Below, in pieces: positions 51,159 to 59,298 of a stretch of 64,000 bases of DNA. The notes beneath the pieces are model-generated. The model saw only the letters and a program-made list of their open reading frames with translations, searched no databases and was not told the origin of the DNA. Within the stretch, counting starts at the first letter, position 1. Each line of letters begins with the position of its first letter. The position numbers were made by a program, and so were the translations under genes. Origin of the DNA: JAXDMU01 sp963762435 (lineage in GTDB: Bacteria; Pseudomonadota; Alphaproteobacteria; ATCC43930; CGMCC-115725); contig CAVXLN010000020.1 in assembly GCA_963762435.1 (NCBI GenBank), positions 124,001-188,000 of the forward strand, given 5' to 3'.

Positions 51159-51707
51159 CTAATCGCTGCGGCTTTGCGCGTGGCCGCGGCTCTTGACCGT
51201 CATGGGCAGGTCCGGCCAGGCATAGGCGACGGCATTGACCCTGGCGCTGCCCATGTCGATGAGGCGCCGCGCCACCGGCTTGCCGCCCAACCGCTCATAG
51301 AAGAAACGGGCCGGATTCTCGGTCAGCACCCAGATCACGGCGGAATAGAGCCCGCAACGGATAAGGCGGGCGAACAGTGTCAGCAGCAGCTGCCGTCCGA
51401 CGCCCAGCCCCTGGTGGTCGATGCCGACATAGAGCGTGAACACCTCGCCGCTATAGGGCAGGTCGGCATCACGCTGCAGCCCGCAGCTGCCGAAGCCCAG
51501 CACCTCGCCCGATTCGTCGCAGGCGACGATCTCATCGCCGGGACGGCGCGAGATGAAGCGGGACCACATGGCGGCGCGCCGGCGCTCGCTCAGCGCCACG
51601 AGCAGCTGGTCCGGCAACATCCCCGGATATGTTGCCCGCCAGGTTTCGACATCGACACGGGCGATCGACCGGGCATCGGCAATGGTCGCGGCGCGGATCG
51701 AGATCAT
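51159..51707 (-). CDS. GNAT-family N-acetyltransferase
   Basis: A 182-residue acetyltransferase. The N-terminus (MISIRAATIADARSIARVDVETWRATYPGMLP) matches the common GNAT opening. The acetyl-CoA loop reads GIDHQGLGVGRQLLLTL (Q-x-x-G-x-G/A variant), followed by VLTENPARFFYERLGGKPVARR. The substrate is unknown. The start at 51707 fits the family better than 51743. It converges with the anti-sigma gene. Confidence 0.9.
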   Translation of the reverse strand: MISIRAATIADARSIARVDVETWRATYPGMLPDQLLVALSERRRAAMWSRFISRRPGDEIVACDESGEVLGFGSCGLQRDADLPYSGEVFTLYVGIDHQGLGVGRQLLLTLFARLIRCGLYSAVIWVLTENPARFFYERLGGKPVARRLIDMGSARVNAVAYAWPDLPMTVKSRGHAQSRSD

Positions 51708-51850
51708 CACGGCAACGCTCCTTTCCCCTTCGACGCCAAGCATAGCGCCGGCCGGGACACCTTGTCCCCTGCGGCGTGAAGGCGCGGTGTAAGCTTGGCG
51801 AAAGGGATAGAAACAGAATGATACAAATTTAGGGCTTTCCCGAAATCAGC

Positions 51851-51904
51851 GGGACATCCCGTCCCATTATTAATTCAGGCGATCAGTTGGTGCGAAGGAT
51901 CGCC
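51851..51904 (+). promoter_or_regulatory. Hairpins in the leader of the LTXXQ-like gene
   Basis: GGGAC-ATCCC-GTCCC (51851-51865) is a 5-bp stem. GGCGATC (51878-51884) and GATCGCC (51898-51904) pair perfectly just before the ATG at 51907 and would enclose the AAGGA (51895-51899) that serves as ribosome-binding site, so folding could limit translation. Confidence 0.4.
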
Positions 51905-51906
51905 TC

Positions 51907-52353
51907 ATGTTCGCAGAGCTGAGACAGGTCAAGTGGAAGGACTGGCTGGCTCCAGCCCAGGTCGCGTTCGGCATCGCCGTGCTTGCGGTCGCCATTGCCG
52001 AGGTCCCGAGTGCCGATTCGGTCATCGCCTCGCGGGCCGAAGCCGCCACGATCGTGTGCCCCAGCGCGCCCATCGAGCAATCGGCGCTCGCCGCCATTTC
52101 GACCCGCCTCGATCTGAGGCCGGAACAGCAGAAGAGCTGGCAAGAGCTGGTCGTGGCGCTCGAGCGGGTCTGTGTTCCCGCCCGATCCGTCAGCTCGGAC
52201 CTCGATGCCAAGCTGGCCGGCGCCGAAGCCGTCAGCCTGGCTCAGCTCAATGCGCTGCGGCGTGCTCGCCACGCCATGCAGGCGCTCCGTCCGCAACTGA
52301 CGCCCGAACAACGCGACGTGATCGACCAGCTTCCGGTCGGCACAGGACTTTAG
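51907..52353 (+). CDS. LTXXQ-like periplasmic protein
   Basis: A 148-residue protein with one N-terminal hydrophobic segment (about 17-33) acting as signal or anchor, then a helical domain with two related segments: LDLRPEQQKSWQELV and LTPEQRDVIDQL. The L-T/R-x-x-Q spacing is that of the Spy/CpxP LTXXQ family of periplasmic chaperones and metal-stress sensors; the match is modest. A Cys (IVCPSAP) and a second (ERVCVPA) may form a disulfide. It is 13 bp before the small Myb-like gene. Confidence 0.6.
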   Translation: MFAELRQVKWKDWLAPAQVAFGIAVLAVAIAEVPSADSVIASRAEAATIVCPSAPIEQSALAAISTRLDLRPEQQKSWQELVVALERVCVPARSVSSDLDAKLAGAEAVSLAQLNALRRARHAMQALRPQLTPEQRDVIDQLPVGTGL

Positions 52354-52366
52354 GAGCGTAGTTGAG

Positions 52367-52579
52367 ATGTCGGCTTTTCCACGCTGGAGTGAAGACGAGA
52401 AAACCTTTCTGCGCGAGGCCTGGGGGCGGTTGCCGACGCTCGAGATCGTCGCCAAGCTCGGCCGGACGGAGGCGGCGATTCGGCAGGAAGCCTACAAGCT
52501 TCTGGGCACCACGCTCGACCGGCCGCCGCTGCGCAAGCGCCGTCGTCACGCCTTCTGGGCCTCCGCCGCTTCTGACTGA
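52367..52579 (+). CDS. Small SANT/Myb-like DNA-binding candidate
   Basis: A 70-residue basic protein. WSEDEKTFLREAWGRLPTLEIVAKLGRTEAAIRQEAYKLLG has the three-helix spacing of a Myb/SANT or GcrA-like N-terminal domain, with tryptophans at helix starts, and is followed by a basic tail (RPPLRKRRRHAF). Binding DNA is plausible but not shown. GGAG lies about 10 bases upstream. It follows the LTXXQ-like gene directly, so the two may be co-expressed. A strong terminator dyad lies 55 bp downstream. Confidence 0.6.
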   Translation: MSAFPRWSEDEKTFLREAWGRLPTLEIVAKLGRTEAAIRQEAYKLLGTTLDRPPLRKRRRHAFWASAASD

Positions 52580-52633
52580 TCGCTCGTTTCACTGAATTTC
52601 ATTCCGGGCGGAAAATCTCCCACCTGCCCGGAT

Positions 52634-52694
52634 GCCGTCGGATCCTCCATCCCCACCCCACACCCCGAGGATCCGACGGCGCCCCTTCGGGGGC
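52634..52694. terminator. Long dyads between convergent genes (bidirectional terminator)
   Basis: GCCGTCGGATCCTC (52634-52647) and GAGGATCCGACGGC (52667-52680) pair over 14 bp around a 19-base C-rich loop. Immediately after, GCCCC-TTCG-GGGGC (52681-52694) forms a tetraloop hairpin. Neither has a T-run, but the strength and position between convergent genes argue for transcript ends. Confidence 0.6.
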
Positions 52695-52714
52695 ACCATC
52701 CCCTCTCTGTTCGA

Positions 52715-53770
52715 TCAAGCCATCTCGCGGGCGCGCCAATCGTCGACGCGCGGATCCATCACGCGCCGCCACAGCGGCGGGAAGAGCGCCAGCAGGATGC
52801 TGCCGGCAAAGCCGTAGGGCAGCTCCGGCGCCTGGGGGTCGAGCCTGAGCTGCTGATAGGGGGCCGAAGGCTGCCGGTGATGCTCGGCATGATGCCCGCC
52901 ATTGAACAGCGCCCAATTGTTGAAGCGCGGCACGGCGTTCCAGGAATGCTGGGCACCGAATGGCTCGAGTTGTCCATCCGCCCGCGGGCGCCGGATCAGC
53001 CCGTAATGGGCGATGTAGTTGAAGAGCTCGAGAATGAGGATCGCGGAAGCGCTCTGGATCAGCTGAAAAGCGAGTGCCGTCGGGCCTAGCCAGGCGAACA
53101 GGCCGAGATCGAGCGCCAGCATGATTGCCGCATAATGCACCATCCGATTCGCCAGGAGCGGAAAGCGCCGGTGCCGCAGCCGCCGGCTCTCGAACTGCCA
53201 GGCCTGGGCGATCTGGCCGGCGATCGAGCGCAGAATGAAGCGATAGGCGCTCTCGCCCCGCCGCGCGGTCGCCGCATCTTCGAAGGTCGCGGCCCGCGCG
53301 TGATGGCCATGGATATGCGAGATGCGGAAATGCATGTAGCCGACGCCGGCGAGCATGGCGAGGCCGAGCGCGCGCTCGGCCCGGTGGCGGCTATGGATCA
53401 TCTCATGCGCCGCCAGCATCCCGAAGATGCCGCCGGCGGCCCCTGTCGCGAGCGCCAGCCCGATCAGATTCGCCGGCTCCGTACCGCGCCCGATCATGAC
53501 GAGGGCCCAGAGGGTCACGCCGAGCTGGGCGGGGATATAGGTCCAAACCGGCAAACGGAAGAGGAGCCCGTGGAACCGGGCCTCGCCACGGTCTGGGCGG
53601 TCGTAGCCCAGCATGAAATCCAGCGCCAGAAACAGCAGGAGAAAGGCCGGTACCACCAGGCACGGCAGGTCAACCGCCAGGCAATGCGCCAGCGGCACCA
53701 GCGCCAACAGCAGGAACGGGATGAGTCCGGTGACCGGCGCGCCTGAAAGCGCGGTTGCGTATCTTGGCAT
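52715..53770 (-). CDS. AlkB-type membrane hydroxylase (alkane 1-monooxygenase family)
   Basis: A 351-residue integral-membrane di-iron enzyme. It has about six hydrophobic segments and the eight-histidine clusters: HEMIH (about 122-126), HIHGHH (about 152-157) and HHAEHH (about 293-298), plus the AlkB signature NYIAHYGLIRRP. These enzymes hydroxylate alkanes or related chains with electrons from rubredoxin. No rubredoxin gene is in the window. The start at 53770 matches family length, but its Shine-Dalgarno is poor and 53851 remains possible. It is divergent from the cytochrome c gene. Confidence 0.88.
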   Translation of the reverse strand: MPRYATALSGAPVTGLIPFLLLALVPLAHCLAVDLPCLVVPAFLLLFLALDFMLGYDRPDRGEARFHGLLFRLPVWTYIPAQLGVTLWALVMIGRGTEPANLIGLALATGAAGGIFGMLAAHEMIHSRHRAERALGLAMLAGVGYMHFRISHIHGHHARAATFEDAATARRGESAYRFILRSIAGQIAQAWQFESRRLRHRRFPLLANRMVHYAAIMLALDLGLFAWLGPTALAFQLIQSASAILILELFNYIAHYGLIRRPRADGQLEPFGAQHSWNAVPRFNNWALFNGGHHAEHHRQPSAPYQQLRLDPQAPELPYGFAGSILLALFPPLWRRVMDPRVDDWRAREMA

Positions 53771-53873
53771 GCTCGTACCGTAGCGAAGAGATGGCCCGGC
53801 GGCCAGGACGGTTAACGACGCAGCTCCGCCGAGCGCCTTTCCAGGCGGCATCGGTTACGGCAATGATGGCGCG

Positions 53874-54794
53874 ATGACCCAGTCTCCGGGCAACAGTGAA
53901 TGGCGACGCGGCGCAGCTCTCCTGCTGCTGCTGATCCTCGCTGCCTGCGCCGAGCCGCAGCCTTCCGGCCCGGTCGCAGGCCAACCCGATCCCGATGCGG
54001 TCCAGCGCGGCGCCTATCTCGCCGAGGCGGCCAATTGTGCCGGCTGTCATACCGACACGAAGCATGGCGGTGCCCGACTCGCCGGTGGCGGGGCCGTCGA
54101 AACGCCGTTCGGCACCTATTTCAGCCGCAACATCACCCCCGATCCGACCGCCGGCATCGGCGCTTGGCGCGACGCCGATTTCCTGCGCGCCCTCCGCCGG
54201 GGCGTGGCGCCTGACGGATCGCATTATTTCTCGGCCTTTCCGTTTCCCGCCTTCACCTTCATGACGGATCGCGACATCCTCGATATCCGGGCCTATCTCA
54301 TGACCCAGCCGCCGGCGGCGCAGCCGAACCGGCCGCACGAGGTGGGTTTTCCCTTCGATGTGCGGGCAAGCATGGTGCTGTGGCGTGCGCTTTATTTCGA
54401 GCCGGGACCGTTCAAGCCCGATCCCGCCCAGAGCGAGGTATGGAATCGCGGCGCCTACCTTGTCACCGCCGTCGCCCATTGCGGCGAATGCCACACGCCG
54501 CGCACGGTGCTGGGCGGGCTCGATGAGGATCGCCGTTTCGGCGGCAACAAGCTGTCCGGCCTCAACGGCAAGCTCGCGCCCAACATCTCGTCCGACGAGA
54601 AGGACGGGATCGGCAAATGGCGTGCCGAGGAGATCGCCGACCTCCTCGAATCCGGCATGATGCCCAATGGCGATTTCGCGGCGGCGCCGATGTCGGAGGT
54701 GGTGAAAGGCACGGCCAAGCTCACCGATGCCGACCGGTTGGCGATCGCGACATATCTCAAGACGGTGCCGCCCGTGCCGGGGAGGGGCGGATGA
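53874..54794 (+). CDS. Dihaem c-type cytochrome (predicted lipoprotein)
   Basis: A 306-residue exported protein with a lipobox (LILAAC, Cys about residue 25) and two cytochrome c domains: CAGCH (about 55-59) and CGECH in the second half (VAHCGECHTPRTV). Each has downstream Met candidates for axial ligation (for example SGMMPNGDFAA). It resembles the cytochrome subunits of membrane alcohol or aldehyde dehydrogenases, but none is next to it. It would need the ccm system encoded at 39.8-46.9 kb. Its stop overlaps the ABC ATPase start by 4 bases. Confidence 0.9.
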   Translation: MTQSPGNSEWRRGAALLLLLILAACAEPQPSGPVAGQPDPDAVQRGAYLAEAANCAGCHTDTKHGGARLAGGGAVETPFGTYFSRNITPDPTAGIGAWRDADFLRALRRGVAPDGSHYFSAFPFPAFTFMTDRDILDIRAYLMTQPPAAQPNRPHEVGFPFDVRASMVLWRALYFEPGPFKPDPAQSEVWNRGAYLVTAVAHCGECHTPRTVLGGLDEDRRFGGNKLSGLNGKLAPNISSDEKDGIGKWRAEEIADLLESGMMPNGDFAAAPMSEVVKGTAKLTDADRLAIATYLKTVPPVPGRGG

Positions 54795-55561
54795 GCGAGG
54801 TACCGGCACTCGACATCCAGGATCTGCGCAAGCGTTTCGGCTCGATCGAGGTGCTGAAGGGCATCGACCTCACGGCGCTCGACGGTAACGTCATCTCGAT
54901 TCTCGGCGCCTCGGGCTCGGGGAAATCGACGCTTCTGCGCTGCATCAACCTGCTCGAAGTGCCGGATGACGGCCGCGTCTCGGTCAAGGGCGAGCTCATC
55001 CGCATGGCGCGCGACCGGCATGGCCGTTCGAGGCCGGCCGACCGCCACCAGCTCGATCGCATCCGGGCGCGCATCGGCATGGTGTTTCAGAGCTTCAATC
55101 TCTGGAGCCATATGACGGTGCTGGAGAATGTCACCGAGGCGCCGATCCATGTGTTGAAGCAGCCCAGGGCGCAAGCCATCGAGCAGGGGCGGGCGCTCCT
55201 CGACAAGGTCGGCATCCTCGCCAAGGCGGAGTTCTATCCGAGCCAGCTTTCGGGCGGTCAGCAGCAGCGCGCCGGTATCGCGCGCGCCCTGGCCATGGAG
55301 CCGGCACTTCTGCTCTTCGACGAGCCGACCTCGGCACTCGATCCCGAGCTTGTGGGGGAGGTGCTGCGCGTCATGCGGGCCCTCGCCGAGGAAGGCCGCA
55401 CGATGCTGATCGTGACGCACGAGATGGCATTCGCCCGCGAGGTCTCCTCCAGCATCGTCTTTCTCCATGACGGCAGGATCGAGGAGCAGGGGACGCCTGA
55501 AGCCGTGTTCGACGCCCCGCGCTCCGAGCGCTGCCGCCGTTTCCTCGCCTCGCATTATTAA
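54791..55561 (+). CDS. Polar amino-acid ABC transporter ATP-binding protein (HisP-like)
   Basis: A 256-residue ATPase with Walker A GASGSGKST, Q-loop MVFQSFNLWSHMTVLENV, signature LSGGQQQRAGIARAL, Walker B LLLFDEPTSALDPE and H-loop VTHEM. FQSFNLWSHMTVLENVTEAPIHVL is the HisP/OccP-type hallmark for histidine, arginine or opine uptake. The ATG at 54791 overlaps the cytochrome gene. It is first of the four transporter genes. Confidence 0.95.
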   Translation: MSEVPALDIQDLRKRFGSIEVLKGIDLTALDGNVISILGASGSGKSTLLRCINLLEVPDDGRVSVKGELIRMARDRHGRSRPADRHQLDRIRARIGMVFQSFNLWSHMTVLENVTEAPIHVLKQPRAQAIEQGRALLDKVGILAKAEFYPSQLSGGQQQRAGIARALAMEPALLLFDEPTSALDPELVGEVLRVMRALAEEGRTMLIVTHEMAFAREVSSSIVFLHDGRIEEQGTPEAVFDAPRSERCRRFLASHY

Positions 55562-55569
55562 GGATCGTT

Positions 55570-56346
55570 ATGTCCCGCCAGAGATTCGCCGCTGTCAGCC
55601 TGCTGCTTCTGCCGATGCTCCTCGCCGACCCGGCGCAGGCCGAGGGCCAGAAGGTGCGGATCGCGACCGAGGGCGCCTATGCCCCCTTCAACTATGTGAT
55701 GCCGGACGGCGAGCTCGCGGGTTTCGATGTCGATATCGCCAAGGCCATCTGCGCCAAGGAGCAGCTCGACTGCACGATCGTGGCGCAGGATTGGGACGGC
55801 ATCATTCCGGGCCTGCTGGCACACAAATTCGATGCCATCGCCGCCTCCATGTCGATCACGGAGGAGCGCAAGAAGCGCGTCGATTTCTCCGAGAAATACT
55901 ATCAGACGCCGGCCCGTTTCGTGGCCCGCAAGGGGGCCGTGATCGAATTCACCAAGGAGGGGCTCAAGGGCAAGGTGATCGGCGTCCAGCGCGCCACCAT
56001 CCATGCCAATTATCTCAACGACAATTTCCAGGGCGTCGCCGATATCCGGCTCTACGACACCCAGGAGAATGCCGATCTCGATCTGGTGGCGGGCCGGCTC
56101 GATGCCGTGCTCGCCGATTCGACGGTGCTCGCCAAAGGCTTTCTCGATCGGCCGGAAGGTGCCGAATTTGCCTTCATCGGGCCGGAGCTCAAGGACCCGA
56201 AATGGTTCGGCGAGGGCGTCGGCATCGCCGTGCGCAAGGGCGACGACAAGCTGCGCGAGATCCTGAACAGGGGCATCGAGGCGATCCGCGCCGACGGCAC
56301 CTATGAATCGATCAACCAGAAATATTTCCCCTTCTCGATCTACTGA
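55570..56346 (+). CDS. Amino-acid ABC transporter substrate-binding protein
   Basis: A 258-residue periplasmic protein (signal peptide about 1-24, ending ADPAQAEG). Binding-protein family 3 features: RIATEGAYAPFNYVMPDGELAGFDVDIAKAIC, DWDGIIPGLLAHKFDAIAASMSIT and GVQRATIHANYL. The acidic and aromatic residues fit a basic-amino-acid pocket (lysine/arginine/ornithine or histidine), an inference from family resemblance. It lies 8 bp after the ATPase gene. Confidence 0.93.
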   Translation: MSRQRFAAVSLLLLPMLLADPAQAEGQKVRIATEGAYAPFNYVMPDGELAGFDVDIAKAICAKEQLDCTIVAQDWDGIIPGLLAHKFDAIAASMSITEERKKRVDFSEKYYQTPARFVARKGAVIEFTKEGLKGKVIGVQRATIHANYLNDNFQGVADIRLYDTQENADLDLVAGRLDAVLADSTVLAKGFLDRPEGAEFAFIGPELKDPKWFGEGVGIAVRKGDDKLREILNRGIEAIRADGTYESINQKYFPFSIY

Positions 56347-56361
56347 TCGGGCGCTCTCGCG

Positions 56362-57030
56362 ATGCTCTATGGCTATGCCGATCAGATCCTGGCCGGGGCG
56401 GCGCTCACCATCGGCGTCGCGGCACTCAGCTTCGTCTTGGGCCTCGTGATCGGCGCCATGGGGGCGGCGGCCAAGCTGTCGGCGAGCCCGGTGCTGCGCA
56501 TTGCCGCCGACGCCTACACCACGATCGTCCGCGGCGTGCCCGAGCTCCTGCTCCTGCTGCTGCTCTATTATGGCGGCTCGGTGCTGCTGACCTGGCTCAC
56601 TGGCGATTATGTCGAGGTGAATGCGCTGACTGCGGGCGTGGTGGCGCTATCCTGCCTCAGCGGCGCCTATGCGACCGAGGTGCTGCGGTCGGCGGCGCGC
56701 GCGATCCCGGTGGGGCAGGTCGAGGCGGCGCGGGCGTGCGGTATGGGGCGGTTCCTCATCCTCCGCCGCATCATGCTGCCCCAGCTCTGGCGGTTCGCGC
56801 TGCCCGGCCTCGGCAATGTCTGGCTCGTGCTGCTGAAGGATACGGCGCTCATTTCGGTGGTGAATCTGGCCGAGCTGATGCGGCGGACAACGGTCGCGGC
56901 CGGCGCCACGCGCAAGCCCTTCACCTTCTATGCCGTGGCGGCCCTCATCTATCTCCTGTTCACGGCCCTCTCGACCCTGGCGGTGGCGCGGCTCGAACGC
57001 CATGCCAATCGCGGCATTCGGCGCGCCTGA
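56362..57030 (+). CDS. Amino-acid ABC transporter permease (HisQ-like)
   Basis: A 222-residue permease with five membrane segments and the ATPase-docking EAA loop EAARACGMGRFLILRRIMLPQLWRFALPGLGN. The opening GYADQILAGAALTIGVAALSFVLGLVIGAMGA is of the HisQ/OccQ type. It pairs with the next gene's product to form the pore. It ends 12 bp before that gene. Confidence 0.94.
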   Translation: MLYGYADQILAGAALTIGVAALSFVLGLVIGAMGAAAKLSASPVLRIAADAYTTIVRGVPELLLLLLLYYGGSVLLTWLTGDYVEVNALTAGVVALSCLSGAYATEVLRSAARAIPVGQVEAARACGMGRFLILRRIMLPQLWRFALPGLGNVWLVLLKDTALISVVNLAELMRRTTVAAGATRKPFTFYAVAALIYLLFTALSTLAVARLERHANRGIRRA

Positions 57031-57042
57031 GGAGGCCTGGCG

Positions 57043-57756
57043 ATGGATTGGCAGCTCATGCTCGACAGCTTGCCGCGCCTGCTCGCCGGCGCTGGCCTGA
57101 GCCTGGAGCTGAGTATCTTGTCGCTCCTCCTCGGCGGATGTCTCGCGGTCCCGCTGGCGCTCGCGCGCGCGGGCCCGTCGCCGCTTTTGCGCCGCACCTC
57201 CGGCTTCTACATCTTCTGCTTCCGCGGCTCGCCGCTGCTGGTGCAGCTCTATCTGCTCTATTACGGCGCCGGCCAGTTCGCTCTCATCCGCGACAGCTTC
57301 CTCTGGCCGATCCTGCGGCAGCCTTTCGATTGCGCGATCATCGCCTTCGCGCTCAATACGGCCGCATATCAGGCCGAGATTCTGCGCGGCGCCATCGCCG
57401 CCGTGCCGGCAGGCGAGATCGAGGCCGCGCGGGCGATCGGCATGTCCGGCCCGCTGCTGTTGCGTCGGATCATCCTGCCCCAGGCGCTGCGCCTGGCGCT
57501 GCCGGCCTATGGCAACGAGATCGTGCTGACCATCAAATCCTCCTCGCTCGCCAGCACGATCACGCTGCTCGAGCTCACCGGCGTCGCCCGCACGATCGTG
57601 GCGGAGAGCTTTGCCGTCTATGAGGCGTTCCTCGAGGCGGGGCTGATCTATCTCCTGCTGAATTTCCTGATCACTCGCGCGGTGGCGTTCGCCGAGCACC
57701 GGCTGATGCGTCACACGCGACCGGTCGCGATTGCGGCCGAACTGGTGGCGCATTGA
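57043..57756 (+). CDS. Amino-acid ABC transporter permease (HisM-like)
   Basis: A 237-residue permease partner of the HisQ-like protein, with five membrane segments and the EAA loop EAARAIGMSGPLLLRRIILPQALRLALPAYGNE. FYIFCFRGSPLLVQLYLLYYG is a typical HisM/OccM segment. It is the last gene of the transporter operon, followed by a hairpin at 57844-57878. Confidence 0.94.
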   Translation: MDWQLMLDSLPRLLAGAGLSLELSILSLLLGGCLAVPLALARAGPSPLLRRTSGFYIFCFRGSPLLVQLYLLYYGAGQFALIRDSFLWPILRQPFDCAIIAFALNTAAYQAEILRGAIAAVPAGEIEAARAIGMSGPLLLRRIILPQALRLALPAYGNEIVLTIKSSSLASTITLLELTGVARTIVAESFAVYEAFLEAGLIYLLLNFLITRAVAFAEHRLMRHTRPVAIAAELVAH

Positions 57757-57843
57757 TAAGGCAGCTCCGCTCCTTGGAGCGGAGAGGTTGGGTGAGGGAT
57801 TCCAGCGGCGTTAGCCACAGCGCGCAGGGACCCACCTCATCCT

Positions 57844-57877
57844 AAATCCTCTCCCCCCAGATGGGCGGAGAAGGATT

Positions 57878-57878
<1 letters not shown>
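57844..57878. terminator. Terminator-like hairpin between the transporter operon and trpS
   Basis: AAATCCTCTCC (57844-57854) pairs with GGAGAAGGATTT (57867-57878) apart from one bulge, with TTTT at 57876-57879. It sits between the convergent permease and trpS genes, touching the trpS stop, and could end both transcripts. Confidence 0.55.
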
Positions 57879-58876
<998 letters not shown>

Positions 58877-58902
58877 GGGATCAACAGCGGAGGTTGCCGA
58901 GC

Positions 58903-58925
58903 GGGACAGGTTCGGTACCTGTCCC
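58903..58925. repeat. Hairpin upstream of trpS
   Basis: GGGACAGGT-TCGGT-ACCTGTCCC is a perfect 9-bp stem with a 5-base loop, between the small membrane-protein gene and trpS on the same strand. No T-run follows, and no Trp-rich leader peptide was found, so a transcript-end or stability role is more likely than attenuation. Confidence 0.45.
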
Positions 58926-58944
58926 GGACCCGGCGGTCAAGCGA

Positions 58945-59199
58945 TCAGTATTGCTGCCGGGGAGCCGGCGGCGGCAGGCGGTCGAGGATGCCATACACGA
59001 CCTGGTAGAAGACGTAATACATGAAGAAGATATTGACCAACGGAACGATCGACAGGATGACCCAGAGCGCCTTGCTCTTGCCCAGGCGGCCGGCAATGCC
59101 GGCATTGCCAAGCGCCAACAAACCGCCGACGACCAGAGCGATGACGAGCTCGAAAACCAACCCGGCGAGAATGATGGCCATATTCGGTTCTGTATCCAT
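58945..59199 (-). CDS. Small two-helix membrane protein
   Basis: An 84-residue protein of unrecognised family with two hydrophobic helices: MAIILAGLVFELVIALVVGGLLAL (about 6-30) and ALWVILSIVPLVNIFFMYYVFYQVVYGIL (about 43-70). A short Pro-rich tail ends RQQY. AGGAG lies 6 bases before the ATG at 59199. It sits between murJ and trpS on the same strand, so it may ride on the murJ transcript. Confidence 0.75.
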   Translation of the reverse strand: MDTEPNMAIILAGLVFELVIALVVGGLLALGNAGIAGRLGKSKALWVILSIVPLVNIFFMYYVFYQVVYGILDRLPPPAPRQQY

Positions 59200-59298
59200 T
59201 GCGCTCTCCTGATGGAGCGTCGGCGGGAAGTGCCGCCAAGCGCCTCGATGCAAAAGAAAAACCCGGCGACAGAATGCCACAGGCCAGGTGGGAACGGG

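Noticed and set aside
58877..58944. Tryptophan attenuator before trpS
   Set aside because: There is a hairpin but no short frame with Trp codons and no alternative pairing.
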